Shown piece by piece: positions 34,916 to 50,000 of a stretch of DNA of 64,000 nt; the first letter of the stretch is position 1, and every line of letters starts with the position of its first letter. This DNA comes from Sinotaia quadrata (lineage: Eukaryota; Mollusca; Gastropoda; Architaenioglossa; Viviparidae), in assembly GCA_028829895.1 (NCBI GenBank), contig CM054182.1, positions 19,023,001 through 19,087,000 of the forward strand, written 5' to 3'. Made by a program: the position numbers and the translations under genes. The notes under the pieces are model-generated. The model searched no databases. It was given only the letters and a program-made list of their open reading frames with translations, and was not told where the DNA came from.

Positions 34916-35068
34916 TCAATATATTTCCTGAGTCAAGTCGGAGCGCGCGCCAATGCGAAGAAGTCTGGTGTGCTCGCGCTCATGTTCGTCCAGCAAGTGT
35001 TTGTCTTCTTTCATCACGTGACGATGAGCCTGTAGCTTGAGGTAATTCTCCTCTCTCTGCGCGTGGAG
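34916..35068 (-). CDS. Coiled-coil gene, last exon
   Basis: Encodes residues 395-444 of the visible protein, from LHAQREENYLKL to the terminal TQEIY and a TGA at 34916-34918. The acceptor TTTTCCCTTGTGCAG|CTC is strong. The phase-0 start matches the phase-0 end of the exon at 40439-40666. The helix ends about 12 residues before the C-terminus. Confidence 0.88.
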   Translation of the reverse strand, partial: LHAQREENYLKLQAHRHVMKEDKHLLDEHEREHTRLLRIGARSDLTQEIY

Positions 35069-38000
35069 CTGCACAAGGGAAAAAAGAAAAACCTAAGACA
35101 CCGAGTAGTACAACTTGTAATAATATTGTCTTCTTTAAAATGCTAGGAAGATTTTTAAAAAAATAAGCAAACAGCGGTCAAAAATTCCAACAAGTTCTGA
35201 GGAATGAATTAAAAAATAAATGAAGAAAGAGTATTCAAGAAGCAAGCCCTGAACTATTAAATAAACTGGGCATTTACTATCTTCGGCTTGATTATAATTA
35301 GAACTATAACGAGGTCAGGGCCTTGAACTGCTGGACGTGAAGACGTAATAAATGTCATCATGATCTTTTGTATGAAACGTGATGAGAATCAAGGTGAGCA
35401 GAAATTGCGATTGCTCATGAGATCAGTGAGTATTATTCACCAGACACTGGAAGCACTGGGAGAATGATAACAACTGGTATGCTTAGTGCTGTTTACAAGA
35501 AAACAAAACGCATCAAATGAAATAGATTTTTAGAGGTGTTTAATAAAACTAAATATACAGTAATGCAAACCGAATCAACACTTCGTCACTATTGGAGTCT
35601 TGCCCAAATGCCTTTGTAACAAGTACACTGTTGGCCTTGTCTTATCATATTGCATTATAATCTTTCATTAACGTGTTTGGATTAGCTGTTTCTCTATTGA
35701 AAAAAAAAATTCTCGAAAGTTTGGTTATTTTCAGCAATCACTAATTACTGCTCTCATGTACTGAATGCGCTTTGAAAATCTCAAATGAACTGAACCACAC
35801 TCTCTGCTCTCTTTTATGATATTTACACAGAGACACTGTGTTCTGTGAATTGGCTATGAAATACTGAGCAATTACCAAATAGGTCTGTGACTTGGCTATG
35901 AAACACTGAGCAATTACCAAATAGGTCTGTGACTTGGTATGAAACACTGAGCAATTACCAAATAGGTCTGTGACTTGGTATGAAATACTGAGCAATTACC
36001 AAATAGGTCTGTGACTTGGCTATGAAACACTGAGCAATTACCAAATAGGTCTGTGACTTGGCTATGAAACACTGAGCAATTACCAAATAGGTCTGTGACT
36101 TGGCTATGAAACACTGAGCAATTACCAAATAGGTCTGTGACTTGGCTATGAAACACTGAGCAATTACCAAATAGGTCTGTGACTTGGCTATGAAACATTG
36201 AGCAATTACCAAATAGGTCTGTGACTTGGCTATGAAACACTGAGCAATTACCAAATAGCTTTGTGACTTTGTTATGATGTAATACAGATTGCCAATTAGT
36301 TCTGTGACTGTAATAGACATAAATTATACTGTCAAATAGCTCTTTTAATATATTGGTTCTTTCACGCCACCATTGCTTTTTCCTATAAAGTTATTTTATT
36401 TCATCCCTAAGCTCACGATTATTCATTTCCCTGTTAACCGTTATCGTATTTTAGTCAGGTCGGGACTGGAGGTCTCATTGTAGCCGTTTTGTAATTGTAA
36501 TTTCTTTCCGTTAACTTCTTTTCCCCACAGGAATTGCGTGACAACTTTTCATCTACATGATGTTCTCAGTTTTTGTAGGGTTCCTGCTGTAATTGTAATG
36601 TTTATTTTAAAACGTTAAAACGTTAAGCACCTGACACCACTGAAGTGTGAATGGACGTGTGGTTGGCCACGTTAGGACTTTAAGTATTTTTATAATATCT
36701 TTTAACCCCCTCCACGCCACAGCTATGACATGATAGGGATTGCCAAATAATTATGTGATCTTGTTACTATATAATACAGACTACTAAATAAACTTCTGTG
36801 ACTTTGTTACGACATTATACAGACCGTCAAATAACTCTGTGACACACTGAAGACTGCAAAAACAGCTCTACCAAAACACGCAGGACCAGCAATGGTCACT
36901 GAAGTTGGACTGCTGACAAGGGAGAGCATTAGTAGGACTTCAGAGACCACCAAAGTCCCCAATCTGCTTGTCTGGGGGACGCGGCGTCAAAGGGAGAACC
37001 CCTAGCGTTCTGAAGTTGGCAGTGAATACAGGGGATCAGCTAAACACATAGGCGCCTAACGCGGGTCAATGGATCTCGCCAATAACTTAAGTTCTGAACA
37101 GAAGGCTTGGATAAAGGGCGGCGTTCCACCCCTAGATAGGTTTGATAAGTATCTCAGGCATTTGATAACTGATTCCATTCACACATGTAACAGTTTACGT
37201 AATATCTCTTTAGCAAGAGAAAGTTATTTCGTAAGTACAAGACCACTCTTCGTAAAAGAAAAAAAATCGTAGAAAGTAAAATAATCAAGGTAGAATAGAA
37301 TTCAACAATGAGAATGTGTTTGTATCATTAAAACAAAAGTGACAGAACACTATATAACAAGGAAAATTTGTTTATATAAACTAAAACAGACAGGACAGAA
37401 CACGATCTAACAATACAACGTTTTTGTATAAATCAAAACAGATAGGGCAAAACACGATCTAACAAAGAGCAGGTGTCTGTATAAACACAAAAAGCAGACA
37501 AGGCAACACACGATCTAACAACGAAAACATGTTTTATAAACTAAAACAGACAGGACAAAACAGTATCTAACAACGAAAACGTGTTTTATAAACTAAAACA
37601 GACAGGGCAGAATAAACTCTAACAAAGAAAAAGTCTCTTTCAAACAAAATCAGACAAGTAGAACATAATCTAACAATGAAAATGTTTCTGAAAGCAAAAA
37701 CAGACACAGAAGAACACATTCTAACAAAGAAAACGTTCTTGAAACAAAAACAGACAAGCAGAACACAATCTAGCAAAGAAAACATTTCTGAAAGCAAAAA
37801 ACCAAACACAATAGAACACATTCTAATAATGAAAACGTTTCTGAAAACAAAAACAGGGTAGAACACCAATCAAACAATAAAACCGTTTCTGAAAACAAAA
37901 ACAGAATAGAACACTACCCACAATGAAACGTATTTGTGCAAGCTAGTTGTCTCGACTGAACATACAAGACGAGTGCACGGAAATCCGGTGATAGTGTATC

Positions 38001-41000
38001 ACGTGTAGCTTGCAAACTTTCATGGCTACATCATGTTTATGTTTTGTTACTGGCGCTGAAATTAACAGTGCACGGAAGTCCGGTGATAGTGTATCAAGGG
38101 TAGCTTGCAAACTTTCATGGCTACATCGTGTTTATGTTTGTTACTGGCGCTGAAATTAATAGTGCACGAAAGGTGGTATCACACATTACACAAATATGTC
38201 TCCACTCGGTTACGTAGAAACCGAAGTCTAAATTCTGCCAACAAGCACGGTGATTGAATTGCTGGTTAAAGTAAAGATAGTTTTATTTTCACTGGCTTAT
38301 TTTCTCTGATTCCCTCAGAAGGATCACGAACTAGGGTGGACTAAGAGAAGAACACTGATGTATTGAAATTATACAAATGCCTGACTTCCAAACGAAGCAA
38401 GGTCATCTGACACATTTCATTAAATGAAAATTGACATAACTACAAGGAATATATCTGACGTGTTCCATTAAAACTACAAGGAATATATCTGACGTATTTC
38501 ATTTAATGAAAACTGACATACCTACAAGGCATATTTCTGACGTATTTCATTCAATGAAAACTGACATACCTACAAGGCATATTTCTGACGTATTTCATTC
38601 AATGAAAACTGACATACCTACAAGGCATATTTCTGACGTATTTCATTCAATGAAAACTGACATAATTGCAGTTCTCAACTATCTGGGATACGTGAAATAA
38701 ATGTGATGTATTCTATCAAAAGAAACTAATTTGCTTAAATACACCTATTTATAAGCGATCAAACGAAAACTGGAATAAATGGAACAGATCTAAACGTAAA
38801 ACATTTCTTAATTAAAAACAACAAATATAACTAAAACATAAGCAGGAGTAACCCGACACACAAAAAAACCGAGACATTGTAACTTTGTGAAAGCCGACAC
38901 ATTTCCACGCATGAAATCCAGAAACTAACTTTCTGTAGACCAACACATCCCTACACCTAAAAACTGAGACACTGTAATCTGATACATTTCCACACCTGAA
39001 AAATTAATCTAACTTTCTGTAACCAGATATATTCTAACCTGAAAACCAAGACACATTCCCACACTGAAAACCGAAACACTACCTTTTTGTAACCCGTTAC
39101 ATTCCCACACCTGAACACGGAACACATTCTCAAATCTGAAAACCAAAAGACTGTAACCCGACACATTCTCATACCTAACAACCGAAACACTGTAACCGGA
39201 TACATTCTTATACCTAACAACCGAAACACTGTAACCCGACAAATTCCCGCACCTGACAACCGAAACCCGACACATTCTTACATCTGAAAACAGGAAACCC
39301 TCTCACCTGACACATTCCCACACCTGAAAACTGAAACACTGTAACGCGACAGTCTAATCCAATAGATATACATTCCGACATGAAAACTGAAGTTGACAGA
39401 ATTAGCATTAAGCGAAATAGCTTTCGGCGACAGCACTGATTACAGAAAACGCTCTCCCAGCATAAACAGCGCCGACACGAGAGACCACACAGCTATTAAA
39501 TGTACGTGACAAAATCAAGTTATTGTTTTATGCCGACTCTAGTGGGGCGTTTCGGACGGGTATGGGCTTAACAAAAAATATGAAGCAAGTCAAGTCTGCA
39601 GCACTCCCCTACTCTTGCATATGCTCACCATCGAGCAAGGACTACTCAAAAGATCATTAGACGCTCTCCTATCTAAATGACGATTAAAAAGAATGCAGGA
39701 CTTGGCACTATAAGACCTTATGATTTAAGGGGCCGGCTGACAACTTTAAAGGTCACGTGACTTAGATTTACAGCATATACCTTTGGGTCTCGTTAGCGAG
39801 TGTGTAAATGTCACCCAGACCTATCTGCTGACTACTGGGGCCAAGTGCGTGTGGTCTCTGGGAATGAGAGGCAAACCAAAGACACAGCAATAGTCATCTT
39901 GGATCAAAGAGAAGCCAGAGGCACAAGCAAAGCCACTGTTACAAAGACAACACAACCTGGCATGAAAAGAATAACAATATCTGCATGAGCGATAACTGTT
40001 CACCTCGCAATCAAGAGTTTAAAAGATGAGGACGTGTACAATTTTCGCTTGTTCACTCCACTTGACCCATTTAGCGAGTTATTTACTTTCAATAAGTGAA
40101 CGAACTGCGTATTATTTGGCTTATGTAAACTTCCTTTCAAGCGGTAATCAACCACTACTCAATCAATGATGATAATGGACAGAATGAGGAAATTGACGGG
40201 TAAATTTTTCTTTGAATTTTGCTAAAAATAAAGCCCTTTTTAAAAAATACTTTTTCACTCGCTTGTTTCTCACACACACATACACACACATAGAGGGAGA
40301 GAAAAGGAGAGGGAGAGAGAGAGGGGTAGAGAAAGTGAGAAATAGAGAGAGGGGTGGAGAAAGTGAGAGATAGAGGGGTGCCAAAGGAGAAGAGAAAAAA
40401 AAAACCATGGATGAACTAAATAGCTAAAGGAATCGAACCTTTTCCAATTTTGCCTTTTCCTTGATAAGCAAGAACTCCAGCTCTGCCTCCGTCTGATTGC
40501 AATGAGCAGCCTCATTTTTGAGCTTTTTGGCGTGTTGGGTTCGAATCCCTAGTAGAGTTTGTTGGAGTCTGCGCACTTCGGCATCCTGCTGTTGTCGGGC
40601 ATATTCGGCCTCACGTACGTTCTTGTATAGCGCCTGCTCCTTCTCCTCGTCTTTCGTCACCATTTTCTGCGTACACACAACAAAACACTGTGTACATCTG
40701 TCCCTTTTTCGTCTTTCGTCACCATTTTCTGCGTACACACAACAAAATACTGTGTACATCTGTCCCTTTTTCGTCTTTCGTCACCATTTTCTGCGTACAC
40801 ACAACAAAACACTGTGTACATCTGTCCCTTTTTCGTCTTTCGTCACCATTTTCTGCGTACATCTGTCCCTTTCTCGTCTTTCGTCACCATTTTCTGCGTA
40901 CATACAACAAAACACTGTGTACATCTGTCCATTTCTCGTCGCCATTTTCTGGGTATAGGCAAAAAAATTATGTACACATGAAACAAATTCTGTGCATATC

Positions 41001-44000
41001 TGTATTTCCATTATTCATCAGCAATACTTTCTGGGTACAAAACTAAACTCCCAAATTTGGGTACATCTTCTCTTAACCTTACCTCCCCACGTCCCATCTT
41101 TAGTCAGTATTTATCGAAGTCGAGTAGAGTAAACCATGTAGAAATGATTTTAGCTATTCTCAGTATGTTGGGTGCAAAAAACACAGTCACTGAAAAGATT
41201 ACCGTGTACAATATCTTCTCTTCATCTTCTATTAGCATTTTCAGGGCAGAGAAAAATTGAAAGGCTGAGAAAAACTGCTTTGAGTATCACGCACCATACA
41301 TTGACTGAAATCAATACAACACTAATCACTGATTATTTTACCCTGAGTACCACAGTGTACCCGTCAATGACTAATAATTTTACTTGAATACCATATTGTA
41401 TTTGTCAATAACTGATTTTATTTGAATACCGTATTGTATTTGTCAATAACTAATTTTACTAGAATACCATATTGTACTTGTCAATGACTGATTTTACTTG
41501 ACTATCACCACTGCACTATTCATTGACTGATGTTACCTGAATACGCATTATTTACTGATTGGTTTTACTTGAACATCACGATTCACCAAACGACGATTGT
41601 TATTACTCGAATAACATACAATATATATTGACTGCTTTTACCTTAAATCAAGACAACACTAATATTTGCCTGTTATCACTCGAATAACATACAATATATA
41701 TTGACTGCTTTTACCTTAAATCAAGACAACACTAACATTTGCCTGTTATCACTCGAATAACATACAATATATATTGACTGCTTTTACCTTAAATCAAGAC
41801 AACACTAACATTTGCCTGTTATCACTCGAATAACATACAATATATATTGACTGCTTTTACCTTAAATCAAGACAACATTAATATTTGCCTGTTATCACTC
41901 GAATAACATACAATATATATTGACTGCTTTTACCTTAAATCAAGACAACACTAATATTTGCCTGTTATCACTCGAATAACATACAATATATATTGACTGC
42001 TTTTACCTTAAATCAAGACAACACTAATATTTGCCTGTTATCACTCGAATAACATACAATATATATTGACTGCTTTTACCTTAAATCAAGGCAACACTAA
42101 TATTTGCCTGTTATCACTCGAATAACATACAATATATATTGACTGCTTTTACCTTAAATCAAGGCAACACTAATATTTGCCTGTTATCACTCGAATAACA
42201 TACAATATATATTGACTGCTTTTACCTTACATCAATGCAACACTAATATTTGCCTGTTATCACTCGAATAACATACAATATATATTGACTGCTTTTACCT
42301 TACATCAATGCAACACTAATATTTGCCTGTTATCACTCGAATAACATATTACACCATCACTGACTCCGCATTTCCTGAAAATTACATAACGTCACATCAG
42401 GTGACACCCCTCTGGGCACTCTTTACTCGTTATGATTATTATTTATTAATTAATAATACATAACTAATTACAAGTGATCAAGAATCTTAATTTATAGTTA
42501 TTAATAATTCTCCCATATGACCAATATGCCTCTCACTTGATGGATTATAAGGGTGTGGTAAAACTCTACTCTTCACACAAAAATAGGACAGACGTTTTAC
42601 TGTTGCATAATGTTCTGCAGGTGGAAAACATCTTAACAGGAGAAGTTAAATCCATCCCTTAAACCAGGGGTGCACAAACTCCGGCCCGCGGGCCAGATCC
42701 GGCCCGTGAAGAGTCGCCGAGTGGCCCGCCATGTCAAACGAAAAAGTCAAATGTTATACACTGAGTGATTTGAAAAAAGCAGCACCTCCTGACCTATTTT
42801 TCCAGGCGCTCCGTGCAGATGATGTCTGCCCGCTGACATAACACTCACAGAGGCAAGAGGAAAAAGCTATACTAAGATAGGCAGCAAACCCCACACATAC
42901 ATGCTTGCCCCTTCCTGTGATAGGGTTGGTCAGTAGCTGTTAAGCCTTAGTGTCCGATCTACCACATTCTGTTGTTTATTTTGATTATATTTTTATGACA
43001 AAATGGCAGCTAATCGTAAAAGAAAAGTTGACAAGGAAAACTGGCAGTTTAATGATGACTGGATAATGCACTTGTCCACACCAGCATACTTGGCAGCACA
43101 TACTGCTGCAAACAGGCTTTCTCACAGATGAAACTGAACAAAAGCAACACCTGCAGTCAGCTGACTGATGATAATCTTGAAGCAATTTTGCATCTTTCAA
43201 CGTCAAACATCAAGCCTGACATTCTGAAGCTTGCAGATGACATGCAGCACTATCCATCACACTGACTTTGTGAAAGTTGATGTATCATAACATTTTTAGA
43301 ATGAGTCTTAGTATACAACTTCTTTGTCATAATTATAGTCTTAATCGTCATTTGTGTGTTCTTAGATGTAATGTCCATCTTGTATGGGACGATTTTGATC
43401 TTCACTTTTTTGTGGCCCCCGACGGTTTCGACAAGTCAGATTTTGGCCCACGACTCAAAAAGTTTGTGCACCACTGCCTTAAACTGTATTTAGTAAGCCC
43501 CCAATCCATCCGCTATCTCACCAACAAATGGTTATCAATGTGTAAGGTCAATAAATTTAACAATAAATTTATTAAATCAACAATCAAATATACAACATAG
43601 ATATAATTCATCATAGAGATGAGAGTGGAGTTTCAGAGATAATTATAGTCAATGTACATAAAAACCTTTTCAAAGATGGCCACTGTCAACAGCACGTGGT
43701 TTGCAGCAAGTCTCTTTCTTACTTGACGAAGGCCCAACATATCCATTCTAGGCACTTACACAACTGTTCCAGAAACTTCGATACGCTCACAAATCTCACA
43801 GTAGGGAACTGTCCATACCGTCAGGCATATCAAGAGAAATGTTCCTGAATTTTCGTGTGCACTACTCAGCATATCAAGAGAAATGTTCCTGAATTTTCGT
43901 GTGCCCTACTCAGCACACCATGAGAAATGTTGTAGAAACTTTCATTAATTCTCAGGAACAAATTCAAACCTCAATTCTTGCTGTATTGGCTCTCAAACAG

Positions 44001-47000
44001 AATTCACAGGAACCAACTTACTGTTCAACGACAATGTTGGATTCACACACCATCGTGATTTGGTAGAGTACAGTAGCCACTACAGTAAGGCAGCACTAAA
44101 TTTCAGGCTTATTTCATCTATAAACTCTTTTCTCTCTCACACACATTTTCAACTTACAAATCAGCAACAATATTCATTAGCCCGATACACACGCAGTATA
44201 AGAAATATAGCAATGATCAAAATCCACAAGTATAATGTACAACGTAATCAAATTAGTGAACACAGAAATAATAGTTCAATTACATGAGGCATTCTCCAAT
44301 TCAAATCAAAGATCAATAGCAAGCATGTACAAAATATTTCTAAGTCCATTCTTTCTTTATCAGTCAGTTAACTTATCATAAGCCTAAAAATCGCCTTTTT
44401 GACCGGACTCGAGTTTTGTCAAAATCAAAGTGATTAGAATATAGGACTTCTTCAACATAGTAACTTTCAATCCACCCCATTGGATGAATAAATGTGAACA
44501 TTTCTACACAAGACATTTAATAATTTGTAACCATTTCTACACACAAGACATTTATTGATTTAATAATCTGTAAACATTTCTACACTCAAGACATTTAATA
44601 ACCTGTAAACATTTCTACACACAAGATATTTAATAATCTGTAAACATTTCTACACACAAGACATTTAATAATCTGTAAACATTTATACACACATGACACT
44701 TAATAATCTGTAAACATTTCTACACACAAGACATTTAATAATCTGTACACATTTCTACACTCTGCAGGATTACACTGGCAAGCACAGCCACTACAGTAAC
44801 TAGCTTCTTTTACTTTGACGCCATAGCCAACGTTTTAAGGAGCAAACAGGTTAACTAGTTCATCATTGACTAATGCAAACAGCTATGTAACTAAACTAGT
44901 TCATCATTGATTAATGCAAATAGCTATGTAACTAAACTAGTTCATCAATGACTAATGCAAACAGCTATGTAACTAAACTAGTTCATCATTGATTAATGCA
45001 AATAGCTATGTAACTAAACTAGTTCATCATTGATTAATGCAAATAGCTATGTAACTAAACTAGTTCATCATTGACTAATGCAAATAGCTATGTAACTAAA
45101 CTGTTGAGCTCGGAGTGAAATTACCTACTCAGTCGATGCATCTGTCGTGCAATACAAATTGTCGCTTATATAAAACTAATACTGAAATTCATCAGACATG
45201 TGCGCATGTGTATATATATAGGCGTATGTTTGTGTGCATATGTACATGAGTATTGTGCTTGTGAGTGTGTACGTATGTGATTATGTGTATGTGTGCATAT
45301 GATTGCTTGTGTGTACGTGTGTGCATATCTGCAAACCTGGAAGAATTTCAAATGGTCTTCGTGTTTCCTACGTTCAGCTTCCAGAGCCCGAACTCTGAAA
45401 CGAGCCTCCCATACTGCCTGCTGCGTCGCCTCCTTGTCCTGTTTGGTCTGTGTCCGGGTCTGCAGCCGACTCAAACGCTTCATGTTGTGTGCCTGCACAG
45501 ATGGATTAGCCTGGGGTCAACGTTTGCTGCCAACTTTAGTTGGATACCTGCTAATCTTTTGAACGTGTCGGACAGCCAGCAAAATTAGTTTTCATACCCA
45601 CACTCTGACAGTAAGTTTTAAGGTCACCAACTCTTGCATTAAAGCTCGCACTTACAAGAATTAACCTTTTGTTTACGTCTTTTTCTGCAAATAGATGTCT
45701 TCAATGGAAGCTAGTCTTACTCGTAACTTGCCCATTTATTAATATTTCAAGTGTGACCGAGTATGTCAAGTGTGACCGAGTATTTCAAGTGTGCCTGAGT
45801 ATGTCAAGTGTGACCGAGTATTTCAAGTGTGCCTGAACACTGTATTGACAGATTTAAAGTGTGACTGTTTACTGTATTTACAAGTTTGCCTGTGTATTAA
45901 GAGCGTGCCCTGTATAATGCAGTGAAAGTATGCCTGTGCCTGTATTTAAAGTATGCCTGAGTATTAAAAGTATGCCTATGTATTGTGCACGCATATTTAA
46001 AGTATGTCTATATATTGAAATATGCCTGTGTGTTGAAAGTATGCCTGCGAGTTTAAAGTATGCCTGTGTATTGAAAGTATGCCTGCGTATTTAAAGCATT
46101 CCTGTATATTTAAAGTGAATTGGGAGACTGTTCATACTATAGACATTATGCAGAACTATAGAAAAGAGTTGTATACATTGTAACAATAGATACTGGAAAA
46201 TATAAAAGAATTATAAACTGTCGAAACAATGGATACTGGAAAAACAGAAAAGACTTGTATACTTTTCAGCAATGGATGTTGGAAACAAAAAAAAAAAAGA
46301 GCTATATATATATTTTGTAAAACTGGATAAAGGTAACATAGAAACAAGTTATATACTTTCTAACAATGGATACTGGAAACAAATAAAAGATTTATACATT
46401 TTGCAACACTGGATATTGGAAACTTAGAAAAGAGTTATATACTTTCTAGCAATGGATACTGTAAACAAAGAAAAGAGTTATATACTTTCTAACAATGATA
46501 CTGGAAACAGAGAAAAGCTGTACAGTTTGTAACCAAGGATAAAGGAAATAAAGAAGAACAGAATTACACATTTGCAATAATGGACACTGAAAATAAAGAA
46601 GAGAGTTATATACTTTGATACATGTAATAAAATTGATCTCTCAGTATCTCTTGTGTCAATGTGCAAATGAAAGACATGGTGAGGAGTCGAAGAAAACTAT
46701 CCCCAAAAACTTTCACTACTACTAAGTACTAGAGCAAATCAGTGACTCAAACTTCGAAGGCCGGGATGTTTCCATCACAAGCTCCGACAATCAACTGGAG
46801 TCTTTGGAGAACAAGACAGCGACGGTGGGTCCTTACACTGCTTCATGAAGGCCGAGCTGTCTCCATCACAGATCTTCAACAATCAGATGGATTCTTTGGA
46901 GAACAAATCGGCGATTGTGGGCCTTTACACTGCTCCATGAAAGCCGAGCTGTCTCTATCACAGAGCTCCAACAATCAGTTGTGGGTTCTCACCCTGCTCC

Positions 47001-50000
47001 ACGAAAGCCGAGCTGTATCTATCATAGAGCTCCAACAATCAGTTGTGGGTTCTCACACTGCTCCACGAAAGCCGAGCTGTATCTATCATAGAGCTCCAAC
47101 AATCAGTTGTGGGTTCTCACACTGCTCCACGAAAGCCGAGCTGTATCTATCATAGAGCTCCAACAATCAGTTGTGGGTTCTCACACTGCTCCACGAAAGC
47201 CGAGCTGTATCTATCATAGAGCTCCAACAATCAGTTGTGGGTTCTCACACTGCTCCACGAAAGCCGAGCTGTATCTATCATAGAGCTCCAACAATCAGTT
47301 GTGGGCCATCACACTGCTCGACGAAGGCCGGGTTGTCTCCGTCAAGCGCTCGAAGACAGATCACTTTTAGCGGGGCCATGGCCAATGCAAGCTCACTATA
47401 AAGATGTATAATGTTACACCATGGCCAATGCAAGCTCACTATAAAGATGTATAATGTTACACCATGGCCAATGCAAGCTCACTATAAAGATGTATAATGT
47501 TACACCATGGCCAATGCAAGCTCACTATAAAGATGTATAATGTTACACCATGGCCAATGCAAGCTCACTATAAAGATGTATAATGTTACACCATGGCCAA
47601 TGCAAGCTCACTATAAAGATGTATAATGTTACACCATGGCCAATGCAAGCTCACTATAAAGATGTATAATGTTACACCATGGCCAATGCAAGCTCACTAT
47701 AAAGATGTATAATGTTACACCATTTGTCAAAACGATCTCGGCCGACTACACCTCTTCATTATGGAATCGCTTTAGCGCTGACAAAGTACATGGAGAGTGT
47801 ACTTTAACCGCGCCAGTCTGTTTGACTTCTATATCACCATTTAATTTTACATCATACGTGTCGAAATTGTGGCACTTAAGGACTGGTGGACCGCCTCTAG
47901 TCATTATTTAATGCACCCACGAATGGCGCCTTAGAGGCAGTACGGCTTCGTTAAAATTCTAAATTATAAAAACTTTCAAGCCAGCCTTGCAAGGTGTGTC
48001 GCACGTTAAAGTGGATAACCATCCAATTAAAAAAATAAACGTCGCACTTCTAATTATACGTCTCTAGCGTGACAAGACCCAACAAATTTCAATATATTAT
48101 TACCCCAAGTCACGCGTCTAGACTGTCTTATAATGACATAACATGCACATACTTTGTGACTACATGCATTCTTGCAACAAACACGATACAGACGTCCGAA
48201 CTGGAGTTATTTCTCTCTCTTTTCTTACTGATAATACATCTACGTTCACTGGATTAAGGATGAAACATTTTTCATAAGGCATCATCTTGATAATAAATTA
48301 GCAATGTAGTAAAGCCAGCGTTCAGAGATCTGCCTGCTTGGGGAAACTTTCACTCATAGTGAGAGGAAAGTTGACGACAAGCATATGAAGCAGCCATCTT
48401 TGATTTTGATTTGAGTTTTGATCAATTATGATCTGTCAAGTCTCAGAGGAACCATTCACAAATCACATATGATAATATCATATAGTGTTTAAAGAATAGG
48501 TTGACTTAATAAAGAATATTATCGAGTAGTTTGACTTGGTAAAGAATATCATTTTGAAAGATTTGCTTTGATAAAAAGTATCACTATGAGTTGTTTGACT
48601 TGATAAAGAATATCACTAAGAGTGGTCTGACTTGATAAAAGATATCACCGAGTGGTTTGATTGATAAAGAATATCACTACGAAGGGTATGACTTGATAAA
48701 GAATATCACCATGAGTGGTTTGACTTGGTAAAGAATATCACTTTGAGTGGCTTGACTTGATAAAGAGTATCATTTTGGGTGGTTTGACATGATACAAATA
48801 TCACTTTGAGTGCTATTACATGATAAGGAATAGCACTGTGAATGGTTTGACTTCATAAGGAATATCATTTTGAGCAGTCTGACATGATAAGAATATCACT
48901 TTGAGTGGTGTGACATGATAAAGAACATCACTATGAGTGGTGACTTGATAAGAAATATTACAAGCATTATAACCAACCATTTAATCTCACATGTTTGAAT
49001 TGATATGGAACACAAGTATTACATTAACAAACAAAATCCCTTTCTAAATTATATGTGAATATAAGCAGCTGACTTTTGTCACTAATGTCTGTACTTCCAT
49101 CCAAAGTCAAAGTATTCACAATGCCTCATTATATCTTTCAATTTAACAGGAACATGCTTATTTAGTTCATCTACTCTTTTTGCAATGGCTTGATGAGAAA
49201 TGGGATACACTTTCAAATTTTCTGGCAGATTTATCTTCCCTAACACTTTACAGTGCATTTCTTTATGAACACTCCCTTTCTAAATGGACTTGGTTCTTTT
49301 TTCAACAAGGGTAAGACAATTTCATATGATGCAGAAAGGCTTGAAGGCTTCATAAATGTAAATAGTGCAACGTTTTGTTTTTAAAGTTTGTCTTTTCAAC
49401 ACCATCAAAATGTATATTATATTTCTTTGCTGCTTAAGATAATGAAACTTCTTTGCCACTGAAAGTCTGTGTTCTGATTATCATGTGTTATTGCTGCTTA
49501 AGATAATGAAACTCATTTGCCACTGAAAGTCTGTGTTCTGATTATCATGTGTTATTGCTGCTTAAGATAATGAAACTCCTTTGCCACTGAAAGTCTGTGT
49601 TCTGATTATCATGTGTTATTGCTGCTTAAAATAATGAAACTCCTTTGCCACTGAAAGTCTGTGTTCTGATTACCAAGTGCTATTGCTGGTTAAGATAATG
49701 AAACTCCTTTGCCACTGAAAGTCTGTGTTCTGATTACCAAGTGCTATTGCTGGTTAAGATAATGAAACTCCTTTGCCACTGAAAGTCTGTGTTCTGTATA
49801 CCAAGTGCTATTGCTGGTTAAGATAATGAAACTCCTTTGCCACTGAAAGTCTGTGTTCTGTATACCAAGTGCTATTGCTGCTTAAGATAATGAAACTCCT
49901 TTGCCACTGAAAGTCTGTGTTCTGATTATCATGTGTTATTGCTGCTTAAGATAATGAAACTCCTTTGCCACTGTAAGTCTGTGTTCTGATTATCATGTGT

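Noticed and set aside
35914..36320. Long minus-strand frames with repeated VTDLFGNCS
   Set aside because: A 42-bp minisatellite with unit length divisible by three; both frames are open, a sign of repetition rather than coding.
40533..40552. tRNA B-box-like GGGTTCGAATCCC
   Set aside because: It lies inside a confirmed coding exon and lacks an A box and cloverleaf flanks.
46742..47401. Open frames of 137 and 76 codons with repeated residues
   Set aside because: They follow a 64-bp minisatellite; the frame changes every unit and no splice sites or domain are present.
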